DNA from: Geothermovivens sp964644845 | GTDB lineage: Bacteria > Zhuqueibacterota > Zhuqueibacteria > Oleimicrobiales > Geothermoviventaceae | DNA: 64,000 nucleotides | Assembly: GCA_964644845.1 (NCBI GenBank) | Contig: CAZXXS010000035.1 | Location: 29,647-93,646, forward strand | Reading direction: 5' to 3' | In this document: positions 36,295-45,369 of the stretch, piece after piece | How positions within the stretch are numbered: position 1 is the stretch's first letter | Layout of the letters: each line of letters begins with the position of its first letter | Translations under genes and position numbers: made by a program | The notes under the pieces: generated by a model | What the model was told of the DNA's origin: nothing | The model's database searches: none | The model's input: the letters and a program-made list of their open reading frames with translations, nothing else

Positions 36295-37098
36295 CTACTC
36301 CTTCCTCCCGGTTCCGCCTGCACTGCGTCCTGCCTCTTGTACCGTGCCCCCTTCGACGAGCTGTCTCACAACCTCCAGGTCGGCGGGCGTGTCCACACAC
36401 ACGGGCCGAAAATCCACAATGCCCACCTTGATCCGAATGCCATTCTGGAGGAGACGCAACTGTTCGAGTTTCTCCGCGCGCTCAAGAGAGGTTGGTTCCA
36501 TTTCCGTAAAAGCCAGCAGGACGTCGCGTCGGAAAACGTAGAGGCCAATCTGATCGTAGAACGGGTGGCATTCTGGCCAGTCTTCCAGGCGCGGCACGTC
36601 GCGGCAGTAGGGGATCACGGCGCGACTGAAGTACAGCGCGAAGCCATCTTTGTCAATCACCACCCGAGCCGTGTTCACGTTGCGCAACTCGGCCGGGTCC
36701 TCAACCACACGTGCCAGGGTGGCCACCGCCACACGCGCATCCTCTGTCACCAGCCGCACCGCTGTGTCGAGTACCCAGGGCTCGAGCAGAGGCTCATCTC
36801 CCTGAATGTTGGCCACAACGTCGTACTCAGGGAGCTTTCGCACCACCCAGGCAACACGGTCCGAGCCGGATTTGAGGTCCGTGGGCGTCATCACCACCTC
36901 GGCACCGAACGACCTGGCAGCGTCCTCGATGCGTCGGTCGTCCGTGGCAATCAGGATTCTCTCCAGCGTTTGCGAACGACTGGCCCGTTCCCACACCCAC
37001 TGGATCATCGGCTTTCCGGCGATCTCGGCCAGCGGTTTGCCGGGAAAACGGCTCGACGCCCAGCGTGCTGGAATAACGCCAACTGCTCTGACTGGCAC
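36295..37098 (-). CDS. kdsB: CMP-Kdo synthetase (3-deoxy-manno-octulosonate cytidylyltransferase)
   Basis: KdsB activates Kdo with CTP for transfer to lipid A. The 267-residue protein has VIPARWASSRFPGKPL, the NIQGDEPLL substrate loop and IGLYVFRRDVLL. Start GTG 37098 has GAGG eight bases upstream; a TTG six codons earlier overlaps gatC. The C-terminal 15 residues are Gly/Arg-rich and not conserved. Confidence 0.96.
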   Translation of the reverse strand: MPVRAVGVIPARWASSRFPGKPLAEIAGKPMIQWVWERASRSQTLERILIATDDRRIEDAARSFGAEVVMTPTDLKSGSDRVAWVVRKLPEYDVVANIQGDEPLLEPWVLDTAVRLVTEDARVAVATLARVVEDPAELRNVNTARVVIDKDGFALYFSRAVIPYCRDVPRLEDWPECHPFYDQIGLYVFRRDVLLAFTEMEPTSLERAEKLEQLRLLQNGIRIKVGIVDFRPVCVDTPADLEVVRQLVEGGTVQEAGRSAGGTGRKE

Positions 37099-37108
37099 GC
37101 CCCTACCC

Positions 37109-37396
37109 TCACCCAATCACTTTGGGCACACTGAAGAATCCGTGGTGCTTGGCAGGAGCATTCGCCAGGGCTTCTTCCTGGCTCAGCCAGGGCTCCACCT
37201 TGTCCTCGCGCATCACGTTCGTCAACTCCACAACGTGGGCAGTGGGCGGCACGCCTTCGACATCAAGCTCCTTCAACTTTTCTACGTAGGCCACGATCTG
37301 GTCCAGCTGTCTGGCGATCTCCAGCTTTTCTTCTTCGGAAAACCGCAGCTTGGCCAGCTGAGCAATTCTGTCGACGTCCTCTGGTGTGATGGCCAT
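37109..37396 (-). CDS. gatC: Asp-tRNA(Asn)/Glu-tRNA(Gln) amidotransferase subunit C
   Basis: GatC bridges GatA and GatB in the complex that amidates misacylated tRNA. The 95-residue protein begins AITPEDVDRIAQLAKL and contains LDQIVAYVEKLKELD and PTAHVVELTNVMRED, all family motifs. ATG 37396 follows GGAGGTGCC. gatA and gatB are not in the window. It is the first gene after a strong promoter and leads the kds-lpt genes. Confidence 0.95.
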   Translation of the reverse strand: MAITPEDVDRIAQLAKLRFSEEEKLEIARQLDQIVAYVEKLKELDVEGVPPTAHVVELTNVMREDKVEPWLSQEEALANAPAKHHGFFSVPKVIG

Positions 37397-37510
37397 GGCA
37401 CCTCCACGCACGTAAGGGCGAGCGCAGACGTCTCGCCCTGCCTGTGTCGCCCTCGGAATCGAAAAGACCAACCGGCCCGCAAGCGGACAACCCGCTCAAA
37501 AGCCACGGCT

Positions 37511-37539
37511 AATATAAGACATCCCCTTTTCTTTGTCAA
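37511..37539 (-). promoter_or_regulatory. Near-consensus sigma-70 promoter of the gatC-kds-lpt operon
   Basis: TTGACA (37534-37539) and TATATT (37511-37516) on the minus strand are 17 bases apart. The transcript would start near 37504 and leave a leader of about 108 bases before gatC. No terminator is visible among the next 13 genes. Confidence 0.88.
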
Positions 37540-37914
37540 GGCCATTCGGGACGGTGGTACGGTTTTTGTAAAGCCGCGTCGGACTAAGCTACCGCAAACG
37601 TGGCACTTGGACGGCCTGCTTGCTAATCGCTTCCAGTGGGGACACGCTTGCAGGCGCCGGATTCCCCCCTCCGTGCGGTCCAGGGCAAAGCGAATCTCTG
37701 GCGTTTGCCCGTGCCGACCGCCTGCCCGGACGGCCCCGTCAATTCCCCATCCTGCGTTCATCCCCATCTACCTTATCCGCGAAACTGCGGCCGTGTCTTT
37801 TGAATCAAGGGTTCTCAGCTGCAGTGGAGCGAAAAACCCGCGCTTTGCAAGGGGCTTGTCCCCGCATGCCGCCGTAAAGCAGATCGCGCGTGGACACCTG
37901 GTCCGTCCAGGGTA
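37540..37914. other. Gene-free stretch upstream of the gatC promoter
   Basis: About 375 bp downstream of the EamA gene and upstream of the gatC promoter. I see no coding frame, no strong terminator hairpin and no repeat. The sequence is GC-rich and patchy. Confidence 0.4.
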
Positions 37915-38811
37915 TCACCCGAATGTGACCAGTAGCGAACCCGCAACAGCGAGAAACACACCCACAGTGCGGCGGAAAGTCAACGGCTCGCGCAGGAAAA
38001 GCACGGCCAGAATGTAAATGAAAATCGTACTCGTCTGGTTCAAGGCCGCGGCAACCGAGGCCGGAGCCAGTTTCATGCCTGCGATCCAAAAAACCATGGC
38101 CACGTAGCTGCCCATCAGTGAGCCAGAGATGACAAAACGCCAGCTGCCAGGGGCTCTCAGAGTGGTGAGAATCAAGCGACGTCGCGGATGTCCCCACACA
38201 AAGGTAATCAGAAAAAACAGGCCCCCAATGAGCCGTACTTCCGTTGCCCAGAGCACCGGCGAGCGATTGAGCAACGGCTTGATCATCACGATCCCAACCG
38301 CCACCAGAAGGAGGGCCAACACACCGTACAGCAGACCAGCCAAAAGGCGTCGCTTTTCCGGGGCATTTCTGTTTCCAGGATCGTAAGTGGCCGCAACGAC
38401 CGCCGAAATGATCAGCACGACACCGGAAACCTGCCACACCGTCAGCCGTTCCCCAAGCCACAGCATGGACAACCCGATGATGAAGGGACTGTACAAGGTG
38501 TCCACAATCGCCGTTAGACCGGCTCCCAACGCGTTCAGGCACATGAAAAACAGCGTGTCCGAAATCCCGATTCCCAGAACGCCACTCAACAAAAGCAAAA
38601 CGTAGTCGCTCTTTGGGACCGAACGCAGGATCTCACCTCCCCAAAGCCAGAGCGTCGGGACAAGGAGAGCTACGGCCAGAGCTGTTTTGAACAGATTCAA
38701 AGCCAGTGGATGGACCGTTTCGCCGCTCTTTTTGAACAACACCACAGCGACTGCCCACCCGGCTGCGGCCAGGAGCGAAAACAGTTGGCCAAGGTAAGGG
38801 AATGCAGTCAA
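37915..38811 (-). CDS. EamA-family (DMT) transporter
   Basis: The 298-residue protein has ten hydrophobic segments in two EamA repeats. The first repeat ends in GVLGIGISDTLFFMCLNAL and YSPFIIGLSMLWLGERL; the second in LNQTSTIFIYILAVLFLREPL. Family members export small metabolites or drugs, and the substrate cannot be read. Start is TTG, with GAGAGG 11 bases upstream. It appears to be a single-gene unit. Confidence 0.88.
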   Translation of the reverse strand: MTAFPYLGQLFSLLAAAGWAVAVVLFKKSGETVHPLALNLFKTALAVALLVPTLWLWGGEILRSVPKSDYVLLLLSGVLGIGISDTLFFMCLNALGAGLTAIVDTLYSPFIIGLSMLWLGERLTVWQVSGVVLIISAVVAATYDPGNRNAPEKRRLLAGLLYGVLALLLVAVGIVMIKPLLNRSPVLWATEVRLIGGLFFLITFVWGHPRRRLILTTLRAPGSWRFVISGSLMGSYVAMVFWIAGMKLAPASVAAALNQTSTIFIYILAVLFLREPLTFRRTVGVFLAVAGSLLVTFG

Positions 38812-39082
38812 GGTCTCGCAAACCTCTCTGCTCTTGGGCTTCCAAAAGTTCGATCTGCATCGAAAACGCCGCGTTCACGTCAGCGCGTGTTGCGCGCACA
38901 GAAGGCGGCCCGACACCGTCGATCTGCACAGGCGCAATCACGGAGCAGGTCAGCTCCTGCCACACTGCCGCTGATCAAATCAACATCCACGCACAAGCCT
39001 TTGCGTCGGGTGCGGAGTCAGTCCCCAAGCCCTGGAAAGGGGACGCGCCCCCGCCGGGCCGGTGCCCTCCTTAGCCGAAGGC

Positions 39083-40540
39083 TTAGCTCTTGTAGAGCAA
39101 ACGGTTAGCCACGTAGTTGTTCAGGATTAACCAGGGATCGCTCGTGCGCTTCCGCATTGCTTCCAGCCTTTCACGCAGATCCTGCAGTACAGTCCCGTGC
39201 GCAGTGTCGTTTGCCAGGTTGTGTACTTCGTCGGGGTCCTGTTCGAGATCGTAAAGTTCCTCGGCGGGCCTGCGGAGGTAGGCTTCTGTGGTGCGCACGC
39301 CAAACCGTTGACTGCGCCTCTCCAGCACCGCCTGCCAGGTTTTGGAGCGGAACAGGTCCGACGCAAACGGAAATTCGAGTTCCCAAGCCAGGTTTTGAAT
39401 GTACTTGTACCGCTGTGTGCGAACCCCGCGCATCGGGTAGTACATCGTTACTTCGTGAAAACTGTGCGACAGGAACACGACGTCTCGCTCCGGCTGTTTT
39501 TCGCCTCGGAGCAAGGGCAAAAGCGATCGCCCCGGTAGCGTGTACTCAGGACCGGGAACCCCGGTCCACTCCAGGATGGTGGGCACGATGTCCACAAAGC
39601 TCACCAGCGCGTTGCACGTGGTACCACTCTTACCCACGCCAGGTGCACGCACGATCATCGGAAGGCGGACCCCCGCGTCGTAAATGTTCGTTTTGGCACC
39701 AGGGAACGGGATCCCGTTGTCACTGACGTAGATCACGAGTGTGTTGTCAGCCTTACCGAGCTCCGTTAGCTTCTCGAGGATCATCCCCACGCCAATGTCC
39801 ATCCGGGTCACGGCCTCGTACATTTCAGCCAGTTCCTCCCGTACCTCAGGCCAGTCCGGCAAGAACCGCGGTACCGGCAGCTCCCCCGGATCGTAACCCA
39901 CAGGGCGGACTCCCGGGTAGTCCCGGTCGTTTGCAAATCCGTTTCTTGTCCGATGAGGGTCCGAGAATCCCACGAGTAAGAAAAACGGCTGATCCCCACA
40001 CGAGCTGATGAATCGTCCCGCGTACTCGGCCATCTTGGCCACATTTCGATTGCCCATCAGCTCCCGCCCTGGCGCCGTAAAATCGAAAACACTTTGGCTG
40101 CGCGGTTCAACGTGGAGCTTGCCGACCACACCCGTCCTGTAGCCCGACCTGTGCAGCAAAGTGGGAAGCGTTTCAACCCACTCGAACAGGCGAAAGTGGT
40201 GCGCCCTGTGAGCCAGACCGTACTGGCCATTCTGGTGCGGGTACAGACCGGTGAGGATGGACGACCGGCTGGGACTGCAAGAAGCAGCCGTGGTGAACGC
40301 CTGCGTGAACCGCACCCCCTCAGCTGCAAGGGCATCCAGATTTGGCGTGCGGATGACGTTGTTGCCGTAGCAACCCGACTGATCGATCCCCTGGTCGTCG
40401 CTGATGAGCAAGACAACGTTCGGCCGACCGCTTCCCGCCCGGACTGTCTGCGTGCCGAGCGCGCCCGACAGCGCCAGCACTCCACCCGTCGCAGCAACAC
40501 CCCCGAGGAATTGCCTGCGGGTCAGTTTTCTTGCGCTCAT
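39083..40540 (-). CDS. Tat-exported sulfatase (heparan N-sulfatase-like)
   Basis: The 485-residue sulfatase starts with a twin-arginine signal, TRRQFLGG, and a hydrophobic stretch ending near TVRAGS. The metal site is LISDDQGID, and the active-site signature is CSPSRSSILTG. GLYPHQNGQYG, the long insert before GYRTGVVGKLHVEP and the C-terminal LYDLEQDPDEVHNLA place it near N-sulfoglucosamine sulfohydrolases. ATG has AGGAGG eight bases upstream. The sulfatase-activating enzyme is not in the window. Confidence 0.93.
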   Translation of the reverse strand: MSARKLTRRQFLGGVAATGGVLALSGALGTQTVRAGSGRPNVVLLISDDQGIDQSGCYGNNVIRTPNLDALAAEGVRFTQAFTTAASCSPSRSSILTGLYPHQNGQYGLAHRAHHFRLFEWVETLPTLLHRSGYRTGVVGKLHVEPRSQSVFDFTAPGRELMGNRNVAKMAEYAGRFISSCGDQPFFLLVGFSDPHRTRNGFANDRDYPGVRPVGYDPGELPVPRFLPDWPEVREELAEMYEAVTRMDIGVGMILEKLTELGKADNTLVIYVSDNGIPFPGAKTNIYDAGVRLPMIVRAPGVGKSGTTCNALVSFVDIVPTILEWTGVPGPEYTLPGRSLLPLLRGEKQPERDVVFLSHSFHEVTMYYPMRGVRTQRYKYIQNLAWELEFPFASDLFRSKTWQAVLERRSQRFGVRTTEAYLRRPAEELYDLEQDPDEVHNLANDTAHGTVLQDLRERLEAMRKRTSDPWLILNNYVANRLLYKS

Positions 40541-40737
40541 TTTACAACCTCCTCGACTTTGTTGCCGTAGTCGGTGCCACTTCCCGACGCGCAGAGGTGC
40601 CCAAGGCCGTGCGGTTTGGTACCACCCTGCATCTTCGGTGACTCGAAACCGCCGGAGTAGGCTGATGTGGAAGAAAATCTGTCAGGGATGCCAACCTCGC
40701 GCGGACTTTTCGCAACCGTGGACGGGGTTAGCTGAGG

Positions 40738-42708
40738 TTACTTGACGAAGAGGCAAACGTAGGCCGCCGGAAAGACTTTCTTCACCCGAGCAGTCCGCAC
40801 CCAGATCGTCACCGTGTAGATGCCGCTTCGAGGCCTCGGCAGAACCACTGGGAGACGAAACTCCGTACCGCCCGATGTAAAATGAAACGTGAGCTGGGGA
40901 TTGTTCTTCCAGTACCACAGGGTGTCGGCCTGCGAACGGCCCTCGAAGCGTGCTTGCTGAACCAGTCGCACCAGGCTTGTTGTGAAACCCGGTAGACTGT
41001 ACGAACGAGAACGGCTGATCTGGGCAGGCGTCATGGGTTGTGGCCAGGGTTCGTAGTCGATCGAGGCGTTCACCACGCGAGCCCCGTTCAGTGCCCGTCC
41101 AGTCACCCACAGCGTTTCGCTCCGGGCCTGCGCCAGGGAAAGGTTAATCGGCGGCCGAACATCCAGGTGGACGTACCTGTCCAGAAACTCTTCCGAGAAA
41201 CGCAGTCCGCGTTTGCTCACAGCCAGCCCGATTCCGCAGGCGTTGTGCTGAGGGGCGAGGACGTTGCGCCGGTGGCCATCGTTTGGAGGTTTTTCCTGCA
41301 TCATTTTTCGGTGCGCCTGGAGCACCATCTCAACCAACTTGTCGAAGCTAATGTCGAAACCACGCCAGGTCGTGAGTGAGAAGTTCTCCGCCAGCACGTC
41401 GTAGCCGCCTGCCAGCGCGTAGCGGTGATGTGGCTTGAAACCGTGGAGATCAAAATGCCCGTGGTAGTTGTGCTGCAACGCCTGTTTGCAGTGCTCGTCC
41501 GCCACCACCGAGGCAAGCGAGTCGAACGCAACCGGCTGCAAGCCGTGCGCCGCACGGTCCCGGTTAATTTGTGCCAGGAGTCGGCGCTTCACCTCGCGCG
41601 CCACCACCTCACTCAAGGGGAAACGCAAGCCACCTTTTCCGAAAAACGCCAGCTCGCTTCCCGAAACCCGCTCCATTTTCTCCGACGGCTTTTTGATCCC
41701 CGCCAGTAAAGCCTGTGCCTCCGCCGCACGCGGATCATCCGGGAAGCGCTCCACGAGAAAACGCAGGCACTGTGCGGACCGAACCATCTGCCCGGCCTCT
41801 CGGTAAATGCCAGCGTAGGTCCAGAGAACCCGCGGGGAAACGTACGGCACTGGCACCTGATCCAGCAGCCGACCCAACGCCTGCTTCCCCTTCGGACGCA
41901 GGGCTACGTCGTCGGCGCAGATCTCCGCGCACGCCACCAAGATCTCGGCTCTGGTTTTCTCGGAAACAGCAACCGAATTTGCCGCTTTCCCCAGGCATTG
42001 CACAAGAACCGGCAGTGCATCCCTGCGGCCCAGGTCGCGCGCCAGCATTGCTGCTCGTCGAGCCGCACTTGCCGTGTGTTTGTTGCCGTTTCGGATTTGG
42101 AGAAACGTGAGGTACTCCCGCAAGGCCTCGCTGCGCCGCCCCGCTCTCTCGAGGAAGCCAGCGTAAGCAACCCGCACGGAGTCCGAGCCCGGTGCCTGCG
42201 GAAACCAGGTCAGAAACCAGCGCAGCTCGTTTCCGGCCAGCTCAAGCCGGTCGGACGGAAGGAGCTCCAGCAGGACAGCGGTGAACTGCGTCGCTCTCGA
42301 CTCGCGACTCAAACCTGCGGTGCGAAGCTGTAGGAGAGGTCGAAGTGCGGATGCCCACGTTTTGCGACAGATGCCGGGCAAAGAAGTCAACTCACGGTGG
42401 GCAACGCTGTCCCGGAAAACGAGCCAGGACTTAATCAGACAAACGCCAGCCTCGAGACACCGTTCAGTGCGCACCAGGAGTCGTGTACGAAGGCGAAGGA
42501 CCTCAGGAACCGAGGGCGAAGTGCCGTAGGCAAGCAGAAAGCGCTCCATCTCCAGCAGAGCCTGTTTTGCGACACCCGGTTCGCGAGCTGAAACCGCGGA
42601 GCGAAAGAAGCGCAGGTAGTCATCCACCGGTTGGCCCGACGTCGTCGCCGCCTGGCCACCCACCCACAGAACCAGACCGGCCAACAGAGCCCGTTTGAGA
42701 GGTAGCAT
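40738..42708 (-). CDS. Secreted CAP/SCP-domain protein with helical-repeat N-terminus
   Basis: A 656-residue protein with a signal peptide (about 5-24). Residues 25-350 are helical and TPR-like (for example LREYLTFLQIRNGN and AQCLRFLVERFPDDPRAAEA). Residues about 370-520 form a CAP domain, with LLAQINRDRAAHGLQPV, HCKQALQHNYHGHF, LAENFS and DGHRRNVLAPQHNACGIG, including the conserved His and Glu. A C-terminal beta domain follows. The function of bacterial CAP proteins is mostly unknown. It lies 66 bp after the following gene's neighbour, the alcohol dehydrogenase, in the same direction. Confidence 0.82.
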   Translation of the reverse strand: MLPLKRALLAGLVLWVGGQAATTSGQPVDDYLRFFRSAVSAREPGVAKQALLEMERFLLAYGTSPSVPEVLRLRTRLLVRTERCLEAGVCLIKSWLVFRDSVAHRELTSLPGICRKTWASALRPLLQLRTAGLSRESRATQFTAVLLELLPSDRLELAGNELRWFLTWFPQAPGSDSVRVAYAGFLERAGRRSEALREYLTFLQIRNGNKHTASAARRAAMLARDLGRRDALPVLVQCLGKAANSVAVSEKTRAEILVACAEICADDVALRPKGKQALGRLLDQVPVPYVSPRVLWTYAGIYREAGQMVRSAQCLRFLVERFPDDPRAAEAQALLAGIKKPSEKMERVSGSELAFFGKGGLRFPLSEVVAREVKRRLLAQINRDRAAHGLQPVAFDSLASVVADEHCKQALQHNYHGHFDLHGFKPHHRYALAGGYDVLAENFSLTTWRGFDISFDKLVEMVLQAHRKMMQEKPPNDGHRRNVLAPQHNACGIGLAVSKRGLRFSEEFLDRYVHLDVRPPINLSLAQARSETLWVTGRALNGARVVNASIDYEPWPQPMTPAQISRSRSYSLPGFTTSLVRLVQQARFEGRSQADTLWYWKNNPQLTFHFTSGGTEFRLPVVLPRPRSGIYTVTIWVRTARVKKVFPAAYVCLFVK

Positions 42709-42785
42709 CCCTTACCTTCCTGGGTCAGGTCGCAGTCCGAACAAGCGGGCATTTCTCAGCGCTGTTCCTCGAGCTGCCGCCGCTT

Positions 42786-43952
42786 TCACTCGATCTCCAC
42801 CACAGCCTCGATCAACCCGGCAATCTGTTCGTCCTCGGGTTGCACTGGATTTCCCCGCATGCTGTTCCCCCAGCTTGCTTTCACCAGCTGCGGCAGCTCT
42901 TCCCGCTTCACTCTCACACCGGGCAACTTTTTCGGAATCTCCAGATCGTTCAGCAGGTCTTTCACCTCCGCAATCAGACGCCTGGCTCCCTCCGCACGAT
43001 TCACGTAAACACGACCGAGCAAGGTTCCAGCCAGAATGGCCATTTTCGCTTCGGCAACCTTCTGGTTGAGCTCCAGCACGTGTGGCAACAACACCGCGCA
43101 GGCCAAACCGTGAGGGACGTTGTACTTTCCGCCAAGCGCCGCCGCTACCCCGTGTGCCGCACCAAGACCGGCGTTGGCCAAAGCCATGCCACTCAGCAGG
43201 GCGGCGAGACTCATGTCCTCCCGAGCAGCCAGGTTCGAGCCTTCGCGAAACGCCGCCCTGAGACTCTGCCCAACCCGACGGACGCCCTCGAGGCAAAGCC
43301 CGTCTGTGAGCGGATTCGAACGACGCGAGATAAACGCTTCCACCAGTTGCGTGAAAGCATCCAGACCCGAGTGCGCCGTCTGCTTCGGTGGCAAGGTCAG
43401 TGTGAGCTCAGGGTCAACAAGCGCCACCGTTGGAACAAGCCGCCTGTCGCGCAGGCTACGCTTCACCCCGTGCGACTTCACGCCCAGAACCGCATTTTTG
43501 GTCACTTCGGAACCGGTACCAGCCGTGGTTGGCACGGCAACGTGTGGTAGCGGCTCCTCTTCCAGTTTCTTGCCGGCCCCCACGCCCTCTAAGTAGTCCA
43601 GCACGGTGCCGGGATTTGGCACAAGTCCAGCCACCGCTTTTCCCAAATCCAGCACGCTTCCGCCCCCCACGCTGACGACAACGTCGGGAGCGAACCTCCT
43701 TGCCTGCCGAACCACAGCCTCGACGCCGTCCACTGTCGGCTCACCAGGCGTTCCACTGAACACGCGTACCGTAAGACCGCGTGCCGCCAGCAAGTCCGCC
43801 AGTTTCGCCAGAAGCCCGCTCCGTTTCAGACTTGCGCTGCCGGTGACAAGCGCAACACGTTGACCAAACGAAACGGCGATTTCCGGAAGGCGTTCTCTCT
43901 TGCCGCTGCCAAAAACGATCTGGTTCGCTGTGCTAAACTCAAACGGGTTCAT
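42786..43952 (-). CDS. Iron-type alcohol dehydrogenase family protein
   Basis: The 388-residue NAD(P)-dependent dehydrogenase has the nucleotide site VVSVGGGSVLDLGKAVAG and the metal region HSGLDAFTQLVEAF, AAHGVAAALGGKYNVPHGLA. In FucO-type enzymes the ligands are Asp, His, His, His. Here Asp and two His are kept, but the second position (the residue after DAFT) is Gln. Gln occurs there in a known subset of the family, so the enzyme may still be active with another metal geometry. Start ATG 43952 has GAGG nine bases upstream. Substrate unknown. Confidence 0.9.
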   Translation of the reverse strand: MNPFEFSTANQIVFGSGKRERLPEIAVSFGQRVALVTGSASLKRSGLLAKLADLLAARGLTVRVFSGTPGEPTVDGVEAVVRQARRFAPDVVVSVGGGSVLDLGKAVAGLVPNPGTVLDYLEGVGAGKKLEEEPLPHVAVPTTAGTGSEVTKNAVLGVKSHGVKRSLRDRRLVPTVALVDPELTLTLPPKQTAHSGLDAFTQLVEAFISRRSNPLTDGLCLEGVRRVGQSLRAAFREGSNLAAREDMSLAALLSGMALANAGLGAAHGVAAALGGKYNVPHGLACAVLLPHVLELNQKVAEAKMAILAGTLLGRVYVNRAEGARRLIAEVKDLLNDLEIPKKLPGVRVKREELPQLVKASWGNSMRGNPVQPEDEQIAGLIEAVVEIE

Positions 43953-44255
43953 TTTGGCCGCCCTCTTTCGTTGCTCTACCGTCCCCCCAAGCACCGGCAC
44001 ACTGCGAGTGGGTCGTTCCCAAGAGAGTTGCCGCTCCCACGTCCAGGCCCCACCTGCAGTTGACGACGGGTTTCTTCTACTCGCCAGAACTGCCACCCTC
44101 TGTACAACGCAAGCCCCTGCTTACAACCTGGATTCGCCCGGGCAAAACACCGGGGTAGTCGCGTCTCTTGCAACACGAGAGAAGGGAACCGTTCAGCAAC
44201 GTGACACGGTAACCTGCGTCGCCGGGAAAAATCCAGTTGATCCAACACAGCGGAC
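43953..44255. other. Gene-free stretch upstream of the alcohol dehydrogenase
   Basis: About 300 bp between RNase Z and the dehydrogenase start. No coding frame and no convincing promoter pair. TTGCGTTGTACA occurs on the minus strand but without a matching -10 at a normal distance. Confidence 0.35.
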
Positions 44256-45188
44256 TTACGGCTGGTCTCTCTTCCCCGAGTCCTTTCGTTGCACTTCCAC
44301 AACCAGAAAATCCTCTGCTACAGCAACATTCGGGAAAACCTCGGCCGTTCTCTCCAGGAACGCGCCGGGATCGCTGTAGCGGGAACTGAAGTGCGTCAGC
44401 ACCAGTTTTTTCGCTCCCGACCGCTTGGCGATTTTCGCAGCCTGCAACGACGTGGCGTGCCAGGACTCCTTTGCTTCCTTCTCGTCGGAGGCAGCGTAGG
44501 TCGACTCGAAAATGAGCACATCGGCTTCCTGTGCCAGCCTGTAGGCCCCCGGGCAAGGAATCGTGTCCGTAACGTAGGCCACTTTTCGGCCTGGAATTGG
44601 TGGACCCACCAGATCAGTCCCGCGCACCACTCGGCCGTCCGGTAGTGTCACCTCGCCACCGGCTTTCAGCCTGGCGTAGACCGGTCCCGGTTCGATTCCC
44701 AACCGCCTTGCACGCGCCGCGTCGAAATGTCCGGTTCGGTCCTTCTCGACAAAAGCGTAGCCGAGGCACGTAGAGCGATGTTTCAAAAACGCTGCGACCA
44801 GGCGGTAATCGGGTCCCGAGAAAAACTCGCCCTCTGCCACTTCGTGCACACTGAGTTCGTACTGAAGGTGAGCCTCTGTCGCCCGCAAGTTGAATTCCAC
44901 GAACTCGCGCAAACCCGGTGGACCGTAGATGTCCAGCGGGCCTGTACCTCCGACGAAACTTCGACTGACGATCAGTCCGGGCAAGCCGAAGACATGGTCG
45001 GCGTGCAAGTGCGAGATGAGGATCCGACGAACACGCGTCAGCTTCAGCCCGGCCAGGCGAAGCTGCCGCTGCGTACCCTCCCCCGCGTCGAAAAGGATGA
45101 CTTCGCCGTCAAAGACCAAAGCGACGGCAGGAAGGCCGCGTTTGTCCGTGGGAATGGCCGCCGAAGTGCCAAGGAAGACGAGTTTCAA
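44256..45188 (-). CDS. rnz: Ribonuclease Z
   Basis: RNase Z cleaves the 3' trailer of tRNA precursors, which matters here because neither tRNA encodes CCA. The 310-residue metallo-beta-lactamase has FLGTSAAIPTDKRGLPAV, FDAGEGTQRQL, the zinc motif HLHADH, HRSTCLGYAF (substrate region), DTIPCP and LTHFSSRY. Start is TTG with AGGA nine bases upstream. Confidence 0.95.
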   Translation of the reverse strand: MKLVFLGTSAAIPTDKRGLPAVALVFDGEVILFDAGEGTQRQLRLAGLKLTRVRRILISHLHADHVFGLPGLIVSRSFVGGTGPLDIYGPPGLREFVEFNLRATEAHLQYELSVHEVAEGEFFSGPDYRLVAAFLKHRSTCLGYAFVEKDRTGHFDAARARRLGIEPGPVYARLKAGGEVTLPDGRVVRGTDLVGPPIPGRKVAYVTDTIPCPGAYRLAQEADVLIFESTYAASDEKEAKESWHATSLQAAKIAKRSGAKKLVLTHFSSRYSDPGAFLERTAEVFPNVAVAEDFLVVEVQRKDSGKRDQP

Positions 45189-45369
45189 CGTGGCAATTCC
45201 TGTGATTGATCAAACCGAGACGTCGGAGAACTCAAGCTACCACCGGCGTTGCACCAGGAACCCGGACCGTAGTGAGAACGCGGTCCCGCGCATTCAAGGT
45301 CGCTTTCGCGCAGGGACACGCGCAGTTCAGCTCGCAGCGATGATCCCTTCGTCCCGGATCACGCCGCCG

